Positions 1 through 8,696 of a DNA stretch of 64,000 nucleotides are shown here, piece after piece. The translations under genes and the position numbers were made by a program. How positions within the stretch are numbered: the first letter of the stretch is position 1; each line of letters begins with the position of its first letter. The stretch comes from Geobacillus genomosp. 3. GTDB taxonomy: Bacteria; Bacillota; Bacilli; Bacillales; Anoxybacillaceae. Location: NCBI RefSeq assembly GCF_000445995.2, contig NC_022080.4:424001-488000 (forward strand). Direction: 5' to 3'. The notes under the pieces are model-generated. The model was not told the origin of the DNA, ran no database searches, and worked only from the letters and a program-made list of their open reading frames with translations.

Positions 1-196
1 TGTATCCATATTTCCCTAACGGTTGTTCCAAAAACGGTGAAATGGCAAGCACACCGATATAGAGCGCGGCCGCGTGCGCTCCATTAATGGTCGAAGAGAC
101 GCCGCTTTCATCAAGCAACATGGCTAACAACGGAAGCAGCATCCCTTGGGACAAGCCGGAGATGGCCACGACCGCAGTTAAAATGGCGAAACGCAT
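1..196 (-). CDS. MFS transporter, N-terminal part only (YfkF-like)
   Basis: The gene runs off the left edge; only about the first 65 residues are present, starting at the ATG at 196 with GAGGATGTGACG just upstream as ribosome binding site. The visible part begins MRFAILTAVVAISGLSQGML and contains a first hydrophobic segment, a short loop with a DESGVS stretch and the start of a second helix, as in the N-terminus of 12-TM major facilitator proteins. Its position divergent from the CaxA/YfkE gene and YfkD matches yfkF-yfkE-yfkD of Bacillus subtilis, which supports a YfkF-type efflux permease. Substrate is unknown. Confidence 0.7.
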   Translation of the reverse strand, partial: MRFAILTAVVAISGLSQGMLLPLLAMLLDESGVSSTINGAHAAALYIGVLAISPFLEQPLGKYGY

Positions 197-348
197 CGTC
201 ACATCCTCACTTCTTTAAATTGGCCAGCCTGCGAACAAAAACGGAATCCGGCTTTTCACGGCGGAACGGCCGGCCCGTATTTATCGTACATACAAGCAAC
301 GATCAACGCAACGAAAAAATGTTGACGAGAAAGGTGGAAGAAACACAA

Positions 349-960
349 ATGAACAGGTTGTTTGCCTGGATGGCATGGATCGGCGTGCCGGTGTCCGTGA
401 TCGGCGGCTTTCTTCACTGGCCGACCGTCTTGATGTTTGGGCTGTACTGTCTGACGATTATTGCGCTCGCCAGCTATATGGGGAGGGCGACGGAAAGCTT
501 GGCGATCGTCGCTGGACCGCGCATCGGCGGGCTGTTAAACGCCACCTTCGGCAATGCGGTCGAGTTGATTATCTCGATTTTTGCCTTGCAAGCCGGACTC
601 GTTGATGTCGTGCTCGCCTCCTTGACCGGCTCGGTGCTGGGGAATTTGCTGTTGGTTGCCGGGTTATCGTTCTTTGTCGGCGGTTTGAAATATAAGCGGC
701 AAGAATTCAATATTTATGACGCCCGCCATAACGCCGGGCTGCTGACGTTTGCCATTTTCGTCGCGTTTGTCATTCCGGAAGTGTTTACAATGCGAATGGG
801 CGGCGGCGAACGGCTCGCGTTAAGTGTCGGCATTTCGATCATTATGATTTTGCTTTACATCGCTGTCGTATTGTCCAACGACGGCGATACGAACTGGTTT
901 GAAGGAGCGACGCTGCTTGCGGCCTATCTCATTATGGGCATTGGTTTTTATTTGCTTTGA
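349..960 (+). CDS. Ca2+/H+ antiporter (CaxA/ChaA, YfkE-type), internally deleted
   Basis: About 203 residues from the ATG at 349, preceded by GGTGGAAG; the frame is open further upstream but that part lacks a site and family similarity. The first part has the family's first ion-exchange repeat (GNAVELI near residue 67, GSVLGNLLLVAGLSF), and the last 25 residues are the normal C-terminus (NDGDTNWFEGATLLAAY). YfkE-type proteins are about 350 residues. Here roughly 150 residues are missing between 'MILLYIA' and 'VVLSNDGD', including the second repeat with its GNAAEH motif. The reading frame is kept, so this looks like an in-frame internal deletion. Since both repeats form the transport pathway, the product is probably inactive (inference). 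It is followed by a strong terminator. Confidence 0.75.
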   Translation: MNRLFAWMAWIGVPVSVIGGFLHWPTVLMFGLYCLTIIALASYMGRATESLAIVAGPRIGGLLNATFGNAVELIISIFALQAGLVDVVLASLTGSVLGNLLLVAGLSFFVGGLKYKRQEFNIYDARHNAGLLTFAIFVAFVIPEVFTMRMGGGERLALSVGISIIMILLYIAVVLSNDGDTNWFEGATLLAAYLIMGIGFYLL

Positions 961-967
961 CTCATTC

Positions 968-996
968 ACCCGGGCGGTTGGCGCCCGGGTTTTTTG
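968..996 (+). terminator. Intrinsic terminator after caxA
   Basis: ACCCGGGCG / CGCCCGGGT stem with a short GTTGG loop, followed by a run of T. Confidence 0.85.
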
Positions 997-1100
997 ACAG
1001 AGGTGCGGCGCTGAAACGGAAGAAATTTTCACCGCCGCGGATAAACGGTGCGTTTTGACGAAAAATAACAGTGAATATGAGATAGAAAGGAGCGAATGCG

Positions 1101-1889
1101 ATGAAAAAATGGGCAGTCTCGCTGTTTGTGAGCGCACTGCTTCTGTATGCGGCAGCGTTCCCGGCATTGGCGGCTTCCGGAAAACCGGCCCCCGGCACGG
1201 TGATCGATATATCAAAAGAAAATACGTACCCGAACCCGACGCAAGATTTGCCGCATTTAGAGCCGAGCTCGTTTACGAAACAGCTGTTGAAATCAGCGAA
1301 CGTAAAAATCGAGAATCCAGAATTGATCCATCTCTTTAACGAATCTTCGGCGACGAATACCCCGTGGGCTGTCGGCTACCGGGCGACGATTTATTTAGGT
1401 CAATGGCCGCTCAACTACCAGTCACTGGAGACGTCAACAAACTGGGAATACCAAAAGGTTAACACGAACTTTCTCGATAATCGCGGCGGCGATGGCGCGC
1501 AAAAACTGTATTACAAACAGGAAATGCAAAAGTATGTCCGCGGCGGCTTGACGGCGAAAGTGCCAAACGAAGATGCTGTAAAACGGATGATGTTGAATAA
1601 AGCGATGGAAAAAACGAAACTGCCGCTGTCGTTCAGCACTGTTGTCGGTCTTGGCACGAAAAAGGATCAGCCGTACAACGTACCGGCGAAAAAAATGGGC
1701 TATTTGTATGCGTATGCTCCGGCCGTGAATGAAAAAGGGAAAGTGACATACGGGGAAGTGTATGTCGTCTTGAAAGGAAACAAAAAGAAAATCGTTGTCA
1801 AAAACGTCACGACAAGAGGGGTCGGGGCATGGATTCCGGTGCAGGACCGCCTGTATGTATCTTATATTGTCAGCGAGCAGCCAAGATAA
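1101..1889 (+). CDS. yfkD: YfkD family exported protein
   Basis: 262 residues with a clear Sec signal peptide (MKKWAVSLFVSALLLYAAAF, cleavage near ALAA-SG at about 25). The mature part is hydrophilic and matches the length and style of Bacillus YfkD (about 264 residues), a conserved Bacillaceae protein of unknown function. AAAGGAG lies just before the ATG. The gene follows the antiporter as in B. subtilis. No enzymatic motif is visible; there are no cysteines in the mature chain, and a single C-terminal domain rich in Lys/Tyr. Secreted or membrane-surface location is inferred from the signal peptide. Confidence 0.8.
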   Translation: MKKWAVSLFVSALLLYAAAFPALAASGKPAPGTVIDISKENTYPNPTQDLPHLEPSSFTKQLLKSANVKIENPELIHLFNESSATNTPWAVGYRATIYLGQWPLNYQSLETSTNWEYQKVNTNFLDNRGGDGAQKLYYKQEMQKYVRGGLTAKVPNEDAVKRMMLNKAMEKTKLPLSFSTVVGLGTKKDQPYNVPAKKMGYLYAYAPAVNEKGKVTYGEVYVVLKGNKKKIVVKNVTTRGVGAWIPVQDRLYVSYIVSEQPR

Positions 1890-1925
1890 AGAAGGTGTCC
1901 CGGAGACAATGGGACACCTTCTCTA
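1890..1925 (+). terminator. Terminator-like hairpin with AAGGTGTCCC stem
   Basis: AAGGTGTCCC and GGGACACCTT flank a short loop right after yfkD; the T-run is weak (TTCTCT). The same stem core (GGTGTCC) recurs at 12324-12355 and 31343-31378. Confidence 0.65.
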
Positions 1926-1949
1926 ATGCCTATGTCTTCGCGTCAACTA

Positions 1950-1987
1950 CCCCCACTTCTTCACCTTTCGTCGGTGAAATGGGGGCT
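1950..1987. repeat. Imperfect palindrome, possible IS200/IS605-type end remnant
   Basis: CCCCCACTTCTTCACC, a 7-nt loop TTTCGTC, then GGTGAAATGGGGG form an imperfect hairpin with two mismatched positions. Such subterminal hairpins are typical of IS200/IS605 ends, but no transposase or TnpB frame is present here, so the assignment is only a suggestion. Confidence 0.3.
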
Positions 1988-2057
1988 CCCCGCTAAATCT
2001 GATGAAGCATATTAAAGACCGCACCTTGCTTGAAACGAACCGCTTGATCTACCTTTT

Positions 2058-3182
2058 TCACCGTGCGACACGCGCCGCCCGTTTTGTAAAATCAACGCTG
2101 CGGTAATACGTTTGTTTGACAAGCACATTAGGTCCTAAGCAGCGCGCCGCCGGGCAGTGGCAAAGAAGCTCATTGGCGAGTTTCGAGCGCCGCCATTGGT
2201 CATACACATCCGGCAACGAATCGTGAATGATGTTGCCAAGCGGCGGTTCGTCGCCGAAGTCGGTGACGATGACCTCACCGGTAAAAATGTTGACATTGAG
2301 CCGCGAACGGCCGTCCGGGTCGTTGCGGACGGTGACGTTTTTGCTTTCATACAGCCGCTTCAATAGACGAAGATCGTCTTCGTTGTCGCTGCACGGGTAA
2401 AATGGCAGCGTGCCAAACAACATCCAAACGTTTTCATCGCGAATGTCAAGCAAATGGTGGATCGCTGCGCGCAGCTCATTGAGACTTAGCGTCTCTAAGG
2501 CGCCCGCAAAATCGCTTGGGTACATCGGGTGGATTTCATGCCGCCGGCAGCCCATTTCCTCAACGACTTGGCGGTGGATCGTTTCCAAATGGCGGACGGT
2601 CCGCTTGTTGAGCATCGTCTCCGCCGACACGATCACCCCTGCCTTAGACAGCGCTTTGGCGTTGTCGAGCATGCGTTGAAAATATTTTTCCCGCTGTGCG
2701 CGCGTCGGTTTCCGTTCCATCATAGCAAAGCCGCCGTCGATGAAATCGTCGATCGTCCCCCAGTTATGGGAAATATGAAGTACATCCAAATACGGAATCA
2801 CCTTTTCGTAGCGGGACAAGTCGAGCGTCAAGTTGGAATTCAACTGCGTCCGCACTCCGCGCTCGTGCGCATAGCGGAGAAGCGGAACGACGTATTGTTC
2901 CACGGACGTTAACGACAGCATCGGCTCGCCGCCGGTAATGCTTAATGAGCGCAAATGCGGAATTTCTTCAAGCCGGCGGATGAACAACTCAAGCGGCAGC
3001 GCCTCGGGGTCTTTCGCTGTCAATGTGTAGCCGACGGCGCAATGCTCACAGCGCATATTGCAAAGCGTTGTCGTCGTCAACTCGACGTTCGTTAGTTCCA
3101 GTTTTCCATACTCCTCTAGATCAACGTACGCTTCCCACGGATCGTACGCCGGCGTAATGGCCGGCATAGCGGATGAACGCAT
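2058..3182 (-). CDS. yfkAB: Radical SAM protein YfkAB
   Basis: 374 residues from the ATG at 3182, which has GGAAAGAGGAGAAAGCG in front; this start gives the length of B. subtilis YfkAB (373), so the open frame further upstream is not used. The radical SAM iron-sulfur motif CNMRCEHC is at residues 41-48, followed by SITGGEPML (SAM-binding GGE). The C-terminal third has a second set of cysteines (CHCPAARC), as in the family's YfkB-like C-terminal domain, which probably binds an additional cluster. Substrate is unknown. It is encoded opposite to yfkD, with fumarase diverging at its 5' side. Confidence 0.85.
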   Translation of the reverse strand: MRSSAMPAITPAYDPWEAYVDLEEYGKLELTNVELTTTTLCNMRCEHCAVGYTLTAKDPEALPLELFIRRLEEIPHLRSLSITGGEPMLSLTSVEQYVVPLLRYAHERGVRTQLNSNLTLDLSRYEKVIPYLDVLHISHNWGTIDDFIDGGFAMMERKPTRAQREKYFQRMLDNAKALSKAGVIVSAETMLNKRTVRHLETIHRQVVEEMGCRRHEIHPMYPSDFAGALETLSLNELRAAIHHLLDIRDENVWMLFGTLPFYPCSDNEDDLRLLKRLYESKNVTVRNDPDGRSRLNVNIFTGEVIVTDFGDEPPLGNIIHDSLPDVYDQWRRSKLANELLCHCPAARCLGPNVLVKQTYYRSVDFTKRAARVAR

Positions 3183-3323
3183 CGCTTTCTCCTCTTTCCA
3201 TTCAAAGTCCCATCGTCCATTATTAGCCGCCTTGGCGGCGCTTGTCAATCGTTTTGGCTGTTTTGCATCTATCCCATTCGTATGAGCGGAAGAGAACGAT
3301 CATGAGATGGAAAAGAAAGATTT

Positions 3324-3353
3324 TTTACACAACAGTGAGAAACGGAGTATAAT
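3324..3353 (+). promoter_or_regulatory. SigA-type promoter of fumarase
   Basis: TTTACA (3324-3329), 18-bp spacer, perfect TATAAT (3348-3353), about 60 nt before the fumarase start. Confidence 0.7.
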
Positions 3354-3412
3354 AGAAAAAGATAAGGACAACTGCCTATGCACGATGAACAGGGGAAGGG
3401 GCGTTTACACAA

Positions 3413-4960
3413 ATGGAAAAGTTCCAGCAAAGCATGTACGACTTGATCGTCGAGACGTCGACGAAGCTGCCGAAGGACGTCCGTCGAGCGATCGCTCGGG
3501 CAAAAGTGCGCGAAAACGCCGGCACGCGGGCGGCGATGGCGTTGGATACGATCGTTGGCAACATTCAAATGGCGGACGAAAACGTATCGCCGATTTGCCA
3601 AGATACGGGTTTGCCGACGTTTAAAATCAAAGTGCCAGTCGGCGTCAACCAAATTGAAATGAAACAAGCGATCCGGGCCGCCATTGTCGAAGCGACGAAA
3701 AACGGCAAACTGCGCCCGAACTCGGTTGATTCGCTCACCGGCAAAAACAGCGGCGACAATTTAGGCGAAGGCGTACCGGTCATTAAATTTGAGCAGTGGG
3801 AAAACGATTACATTGACGTCCGTCTCATTTTAAAAGGCGGCGGCTGTGAAAACAAAAACATTCAATACAGCCTGCCGTGTGAACTCGAAGGGCTCGGCCG
3901 CGCCGGCCGCGATTTGGACGGCATTCGCAAATGCATTTTGCATGCGGTGTATCAGGCGCAAGGGCAAGGGTGCAGCGCCGGCTTTATCGGCGTCGGCATC
4001 GGCGGCGACCGCTCATCCGGCTATGAGCTTGCCAAAGAGCAACTGTTCCGCCCGGTTGATGATGTCAACCCGATTGAAGAGTTGCGCCAGCTTGAGGAAT
4101 ACATTATGGACAACGCCAACAAGCTCGGCATCGGCACGATGGGCTTCGGCGGCGAATCGACGCTGCTCGGCTGTAAAATCGGCGTCATGCACCGCATTCC
4201 GGCGAGCTTCTTCGTCTCCGTCGCCTACAACTGTTGGGCGTTTCGCCGCATGGGGGTAAAAATCGACCCGCAAACCGGCGACATTATCGAATGGCTGTAC
4301 CAAGACGGCGAAGACGTCGATTTTGCAAAAGAGTTGGAAAAAGCGGAAACGGCCGCAGCGCTCGAACAAGGTGAGTCGCGCGTCATCGATCTCGTTCCGC
4401 CGCTGTCCGAGGAACAAGTGCGAAAGCTCCGCGTCGGCGATGTCGTCCGCATCAGCGGCATGATTTACACTGGCCGCGACGCCATTCATAAATATTTGAT
4501 GGATCATGATGCTCCTGTTGACTTAAACGGACAAATCATTTACCATTGCGGCCCGGTCATGCTAAAAGACGAAGACGGCCGCTGGCACGTGAAAGCGGCC
4601 GGCCCGACGACAAGCATCCGCGAAGAGCCGTATCAAGGCGACATTATGAAAAAATTCGGCGTCCGCGCCGTCATCGGCAAAGGCGGCATGGGCGCGAAAA
4701 CGTTGCAAGCTTTAAAAGAACACGGCGGCGTATATTTGAACGCCATCGGCGGCGCGGCCCAATATTATGCGGACTGCATCAAATCAGTCGAAGGCGTCGA
4801 TCTCATGGAGTTCGGCATTCCAGAAGCGATGTGGCATTTGCGCGTCGAAAACTTCACCGCCGTTGTCACGATGGACTCACACGGCAACAGCTTGCATGAA
4901 GATGTGGAAAAATCATCATTGGAAAAACTGGCCCAATTCAAAGAGCCGGTGTTCAAATAA
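3413..4960 (+). CDS. fumA: Fumarate hydratase class I (iron-sulfur type)
   Basis: 515 residues, the usual size for the fused alpha+beta class I enzyme that interconverts fumarate and malate in the TCA cycle with an oxygen-labile [4Fe-4S] cluster. Candidate cluster cysteines are C62 (in CQDTGLP), C145 (GGGCENKN) and C254 (GGESTLLGC). The beta domain begins around residue 330 (IDLVPPLSEEQVRKL) and carries GPTTSIREE and GKGGMG. GGGGAAGGGG lies upstream of the ATG. Monocistronic: own promoter and own terminator. B. subtilis relies on class II FumC, so this iron-sulfur form is a feature of the thermophile group. Confidence 0.92.
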   Translation: MEKFQQSMYDLIVETSTKLPKDVRRAIARAKVRENAGTRAAMALDTIVGNIQMADENVSPICQDTGLPTFKIKVPVGVNQIEMKQAIRAAIVEATKNGKLRPNSVDSLTGKNSGDNLGEGVPVIKFEQWENDYIDVRLILKGGGCENKNIQYSLPCELEGLGRAGRDLDGIRKCILHAVYQAQGQGCSAGFIGVGIGGDRSSGYELAKEQLFRPVDDVNPIEELRQLEEYIMDNANKLGIGTMGFGGESTLLGCKIGVMHRIPASFFVSVAYNCWAFRRMGVKIDPQTGDIIEWLYQDGEDVDFAKELEKAETAAALEQGESRVIDLVPPLSEEQVRKLRVGDVVRISGMIYTGRDAIHKYLMDHDAPVDLNGQIIYHCGPVMLKDEDGRWHVKAAGPTTSIREEPYQGDIMKKFGVRAVIGKGGMGAKTLQALKEHGGVYLNAIGGAAQYYADCIKSVEGVDLMEFGIPEAMWHLRVENFTAVVTMDSHGNSLHEDVEKSSLEKLAQFKEPVFK

Positions 4961-4989
4961 AAAGTGAAGAAGCGATTGGCAGCGTGACT

Positions 4990-5022
4990 CCCCAAAAGCA
5001 TCCGCTTTTGGGGCTTTTTTTG
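4990..5022 (+). terminator. Intrinsic terminator after fumarase
   Basis: CCCCAAAAG / CTTTTGGGG stem followed by C and seven T residues. It lies inside the 5' flank of pdaA, upstream of that gene's start. Confidence 0.9.
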
Positions 5023-5103
5023 CAAAAAATGGCGCGCGTAAAGCAGCTGAGGGCGAAAACAATAAAAAAAGAGGAAAAGACGGCGGCCAAGGAGGAACCA
5101 GGC

Positions 5104-5895
5104 ATGAGATGGCTCATTTCTCTCGTTTTGGCGATCGCGCTTTTTCCCGCTTCTGCGTTTGCCGTAAGCAATCAAGCGATCCATTGGGGGTTTAAGCGGA
5201 GCGAGAACCACGAGCCCCCGTCGGCGGGAAAAGAGCTCGATGAACTGCTCGCCAAATATGACGCGTTTTATTTAGGCGATACGAGTGAAAAAACGATTTA
5301 TTTAACGTTTGACAACGGCTATGAAAATGGCTATACGGCACAAATTTTGGACGTATTGAAAGAAAAACATGTGCCGGCCGCCTTTTTTGTCACCGGCCAT
5401 TATTTGCAAACGGCGCCCGATTTAGTCAAACGGATGGCGGCGGAAGGACATATCATCGGCAACCATTCGTGGCACCATCCCGATTTAACAACCGCAAGCG
5501 ATGAGCGGGTGCGCGAAGAGCTGGAAAAAGTCAAGGAAAAGACGGAAGAGCTGACCGGGCAAAAAGGGATGATGTACCTTCGCCCGCCGCGCGGCATTTT
5601 CAGCGAACGGACGTTGGCGCTCGCCCGCGAGCTCGGCTATTACCACGTCTTTTGGTCGCTGGCGTTTGTCGATTGGCAAACCGACCGTCAGCGCGGTTGG
5701 CAATATGCCTATGACCAAATTATGAAACAAATTCACCCGGGCGCGATTTTGCTGCTGCACTCCGTGTCCAAAGACAACGCCGAGGCGCTGCCGAAAGTGA
5801 TCGACGACTTGCGCAAACAAGGGTATACGTTTGCCAGCCTCGATGACCTTATGGCCAAAAAGGCTGGCCTTCATCCGTGGCTGTTTCGCCCGTAA
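5104..5895 (+). CDS. pdaA: Delta-lactam-biosynthetic de-N-acetylase PdaA
   Basis: Polysaccharide deacetylase that removes the acetyl group from N-acetylmuramic acid during muramic delta-lactam formation in the spore cortex. From the ATG at 5104 (AAGGAGGAACC upstream) the protein is 263 residues, exactly PdaA length. It has a signal peptide (1-20, cleavage after SAFA), the NodB-type motif TFDNGYENG at 68-76 (PdaA uses N where most deacetylases have a second D), metal-binding HSWHHP at 121-126, and RPPRG. It acts outside the inner forespore membrane. Position beside yfjP and rlmCD matches B. subtilis (yfjS-yfjP-yfjO). Confidence 0.92.
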   Translation: MRWLISLVLAIALFPASAFAVSNQAIHWGFKRSENHEPPSAGKELDELLAKYDAFYLGDTSEKTIYLTFDNGYENGYTAQILDVLKEKHVPAAFFVTGHYLQTAPDLVKRMAAEGHIIGNHSWHHPDLTTASDERVREELEKVKEKTEELTGQKGMMYLRPPRGIFSERTLALARELGYYHVFWSLAFVDWQTDRQRGWQYAYDQIMKQIHPGAILLLHSVSKDNAEALPKVIDDLRKQGYTFASLDDLMAKKAGLHPWLFRP

Positions 5896-5909
5896 GCCGT
5901 TTCGTTTGA

Positions 5910-5952
5910 AAAACAGCCCGCCCGTGAGCCGTTTGGTTCAGCGGGTGTTTTT
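5910..5952 (+). terminator. Terminator after pdaA
   Basis: AACAGCCCGC pairs with GCGGGTGTTTTT; the stem overlaps the -35 region of the next promoter. Confidence 0.6.
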
Positions 5953-5961
5953 CGTTATAAT
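5933..5961 (+). promoter_or_regulatory. Promoter for yfjP-rlmCD
   Basis: TTGGTT (5933-5938), 17-bp spacer, TATAAT (5956-5961), 32 nt before the yfjP start. Confidence 0.65.
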
Positions 5962-5993
5962 GGGGATACGGACGAAAGAAACAGGTGAACGCG

Positions 5994-6860
5994 ATGTGGA
6001 CAAAGACAGTGACTGTGCCGGCCCCGTACGATTTCGCCCATGTCCTTGAGCGGCTTTCGCTCGACCCGCTGTTGGCTGTGGATCGGGAACGGCAGCGCAT
6101 CACCGTGCCGCTCGCCCTCGACGGCTGTTTTGTGCCCGTAACGGTGGAAGGCGTCGGCACAAAAGATGACCCGAGATTTGTCGTTTCAGCGCCTTTTCCC
6201 GAGCGACAAGAAGAGGTGATGGAGCGGATTTCGCATCTGTTTCAATGGCGGACGCCGCTCAGGCCCATTCACGAGCATTTCCGCCACACCGAGCTGGCGC
6301 CGCTCTTTGCGGAATATGAAGGGATGCCGCTTGTGCTCGATTTTGATCTATATTTTTGCCTCATCAAATGCTTTATCCACCAACAGCTTCATTTGAAAGT
6401 CGGCTATCGGCTGACAGAGCGGTTTGTGAAAACGTTCGGGACGGAAATGGATGGCGTTTGGTTTTATCCGCGCCCGGAGGAGGTGGCCGCCCGTTCGTAC
6501 GATGATGTGCGCGCCTTGCAGCTGAGCGGACGGAAAGCGGAATATATCGTCGATGTGTCGCGCCTCATCGCCGAGGGGAAGCTGCGGCTTGATGAACTCG
6601 AGCAGATGGAAGACGGCGAGGTGATGGAGCGGCTGACCGCCGTGCGCGGCATCGGCCCATGGACGGTGCAAAATTTCCTCCTCTTCGGCCTCGGCCGCCC
6701 AAACGTGTTTCCGCCGGCGGATATCGGCTTGCAGCGGGCGGTCGAAAAACAATTTGGGCTCCAAAAGCGGCCGACCGCAAAAGAGCTGGCGGCGCTCGGC
6801 GAGCGGTGGAAGCCGTATGCCAGCTATGCGGCGCTTTATTTATGGCGAAGCATTGAATGA
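5994..6860 (+). CDS. yfjP: DNA-3-methyladenine glycosylase, AlkA/YfjP type
   Basis: 288 residues from the ATG at 5994 (AGGTGA upstream; a GTG nine bases earlier is a weaker alternative). N-terminal AlkA-like domain, then the helix-hairpin-helix GPD fold: [15 protein letters not shown] is the hairpin with its GIG turn, and PADIGL contains the catalytic aspartate of HhH-GPD enzymes. There is no C-terminal iron-sulfur cysteine set, as expected for AlkA rather than MutY/Nth. The role is removal of alkylated purines in base excision repair. It overlaps rlmCD slightly and is probably cotranscribed with it. Confidence 0.85.
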   Translation: MWTKTVTVPAPYDFAHVLERLSLDPLLAVDRERQRITVPLALDGCFVPVTVEGVGTKDDPRFVVSAPFPERQEEVMERISHLFQWRTPLRPIHEHFRHTELAPLFAEYEGMPLVLDFDLYFCLIKCFIHQQLHLKVGYRLTERFVKTFGTEMDGVWFYPRPEEVAARSYDDVRALQLSGRKAEYIVDVSRLIAEGKLRLDELEQMEDGEVMERLTAVRGIGPWTVQNFLLFGLGRPNVFPPADIGLQRAVEKQFGLQKRPTAKELAALGERWKPYASYAALYLWRSIE

Positions 6861-6871
6861 GAGGGACCGAT

Positions 6872-8260
6872 ATGGCAAAGCAACAAACGAACATCAAAAT
6901 CAAAAAAGGCGACCAATTTCCCGTGACGATTCAACGGATCGGCATTAACGGCGAAGGGGTCGGCTATTTCCAAAAACAAGTCGTCTTCGTCCCCGGCGCG
7001 TTGCCGGGGGAAGAAGTCGTCGTCGAAGCGACGAACATCCACCCGACCTACGCCGAGGCGAAAATCAAACGAATCCGCAAGCGTTCACCCAACCGGGTGG
7101 CGCCGCCATGCCCGCTGTATGATCAGTGCGGCGGCTGCCAGCTCCAGCACCTATCGTACGAAGCGCAGCTTGAAGCCAAACGCGACATTGTCATCCAGGC
7201 ATTGCGCCGCCACGCCCGCCGCCTCGATGTCGACAAGCTCGACATCCGCCCGACGATCGGCATGGACGACCCGTGGCAATACCGAAACAAAAGCCAGTTT
7301 CAAGTCGGGGTGAAAAAAGGGAAGGTGCTCGCCGGGCTGTACGGCCTTGACTCCCACCGGCTCGTCGACCTATCGGAATGCCGCATCCAGCATCCGCAAA
7401 CGACGCGTGTCACGAATATCGTGAAGACGATTTTGCAAGACTTGCGCATCCCGATTTACAACGAGCGGACGAGAACGGGCGTCGTGCGGACGATCGTCGT
7501 CCGCGTCGGCTTCCATACGGGCGACATTCAGCTTGTGCTGGTGACGGCGACAAAAGACATCCCGCGCAAACAGTTGCTCATTGACGAAATTCGCCGCCGC
7601 CTCCCGGAAGTGAAATCGATCGTGCAAAACATCAACGGCGAAAAAACGTCGCTCATTTTTGGCAATGAAACCGAAGTGCTCGCCGGCGACGAATACATTC
7701 AAGAAACGCTCGGCGACTTGTCATTTGAACTGTCGGCGCGCGCTTTTTTCCAGCTTAACCCGATCCAAACAGTCAAGCTGTACGACGAAGTGAAAAAAGC
7801 GGCCGCCCTCACCGGAACAGAGCGGCTCGTTGACGCCTACTGCGGCGTCGGCACGATCGGGCTGTGGCTCGCCCGCGATGCGAAAGAAGTGCGCGGCATG
7901 GACACGATCCCCGAAGCGATTGAAGACGCCAAGAAAAACGCGAACAAACATGGCTTTACGAACACGCACTACGTCGTCGGCAAAGCGGAATACTGGCTGC
8001 CAAAATGGGTGAACGAAGGCTGGAAACCGGACGTCATCATCGTCGACCCGCCCCGCGTCGGCTGCGACCGGGCGCTGCTTGAAACGATCCTCCGCGTCCG
8101 CCCGAAAACGGTCGTCTACGTTTCGTGCAACCCATCGAGCCTCGCCCGCGACCTCGACGCCTTGGCGGCACAATACCGCGTCGACTACATCCAGCCGGTC
8201 GACATGTTTCCGCATACGGCGCACGTTGAGGCGGTGGCGAAGCTGGTGTTGGAAATGTAA
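6872..8260 (+). CDS. rlmCD: 23S rRNA (uracil-C5)-methyltransferase RlmCD
   Basis: 462 residues from the ATG at 6872 (GAGAGGGACC upstream; another ATG at 6857 overlaps the yfjP stop). N-terminal TRAM domain (about 10-70), then an iron-sulfur cluster motif ([10 protein letters not shown]), then a SAM methyltransferase domain with [11 protein letters not shown], the substrate-binding DPPR and the catalytic cysteine in VSCNPSS. In Gram-positive bacteria one enzyme modifies both U747 and U1939. The size and YfjO-like position fit RlmCD. Confidence 0.9.
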   Translation: MAKQQTNIKIKKGDQFPVTIQRIGINGEGVGYFQKQVVFVPGALPGEEVVVEATNIHPTYAEAKIKRIRKRSPNRVAPPCPLYDQCGGCQLQHLSYEAQLEAKRDIVIQALRRHARRLDVDKLDIRPTIGMDDPWQYRNKSQFQVGVKKGKVLAGLYGLDSHRLVDLSECRIQHPQTTRVTNIVKTILQDLRIPIYNERTRTGVVRTIVVRVGFHTGDIQLVLVTATKDIPRKQLLIDEIRRRLPEVKSIVQNINGEKTSLIFGNETEVLAGDEYIQETLGDLSFELSARAFFQLNPIQTVKLYDEVKKAAALTGTERLVDAYCGVGTIGLWLARDAKEVRGMDTIPEAIEDAKKNANKHGFTNTHYVVGKAEYWLPKWVNEGWKPDVIIVDPPRVGCDRALLETILRVRPKTVVYVSCNPSSLARDLDALAAQYRVDYIQPVDMFPHTAHVEAVAKLVLEM

Positions 8261-8696
8261 ACATGAAGTAAACTTGTTCCGCTCCTTAGGAATGATTCAC
8301 AGCAGACAAGAAAGTCATATATTTTTTGAACCGATTGAAACTGATGGCTTATTGTAAAAAACGCACGTAGCAAAGCGCCTTTTCCTGTCAAGGAAAGGCG
8401 TTTTTTCTGTTTGCTGGTGGGAAAGGCGGAGGTTTGCCGCATATTGTAGGTGAAAGGGAAAGAAAGGTTGAATCCGACGGCGTGCTTAACATATAGGAGA
8501 GCTCACTTCTAGATAAAGGGAATAGGCTCTTTGTATGGCTGGATTCTTCCGAGTCTTCATACTGATCCAAGGAGGATAGCTCGTTTATCCTATCTTTTTT
8601 GTTGATATTAGTTATAAATTCCTGTTTTATCCATAGACGAAAGGAAAATGAAAAAAAATTTAGAATAAAATGAGTAAATGATAAGGAGGGTGAGCA
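8261..8696. other. 436-bp gap with two terminator hairpins
   Basis: Between rlmCD and the first M14 peptidase I see two terminator-like hairpins: one at 8372-8407 and one at 8573-8600 (GGATA / TATCC, then TTTTTT). The sequence becomes clearly AT-rich past about 8580. No convincing gene or promoter pair could be assigned, although TAGAAT near 8662 could be a -10. Confidence 0.5.
8372..8407 (+). terminator. Intrinsic terminator downstream of rlmCD
   Basis: AAAGCGCCTTTTCC and GGAAAGGCGTTTTTT form an imperfect stem ending in a T-run. Confidence 0.75.
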
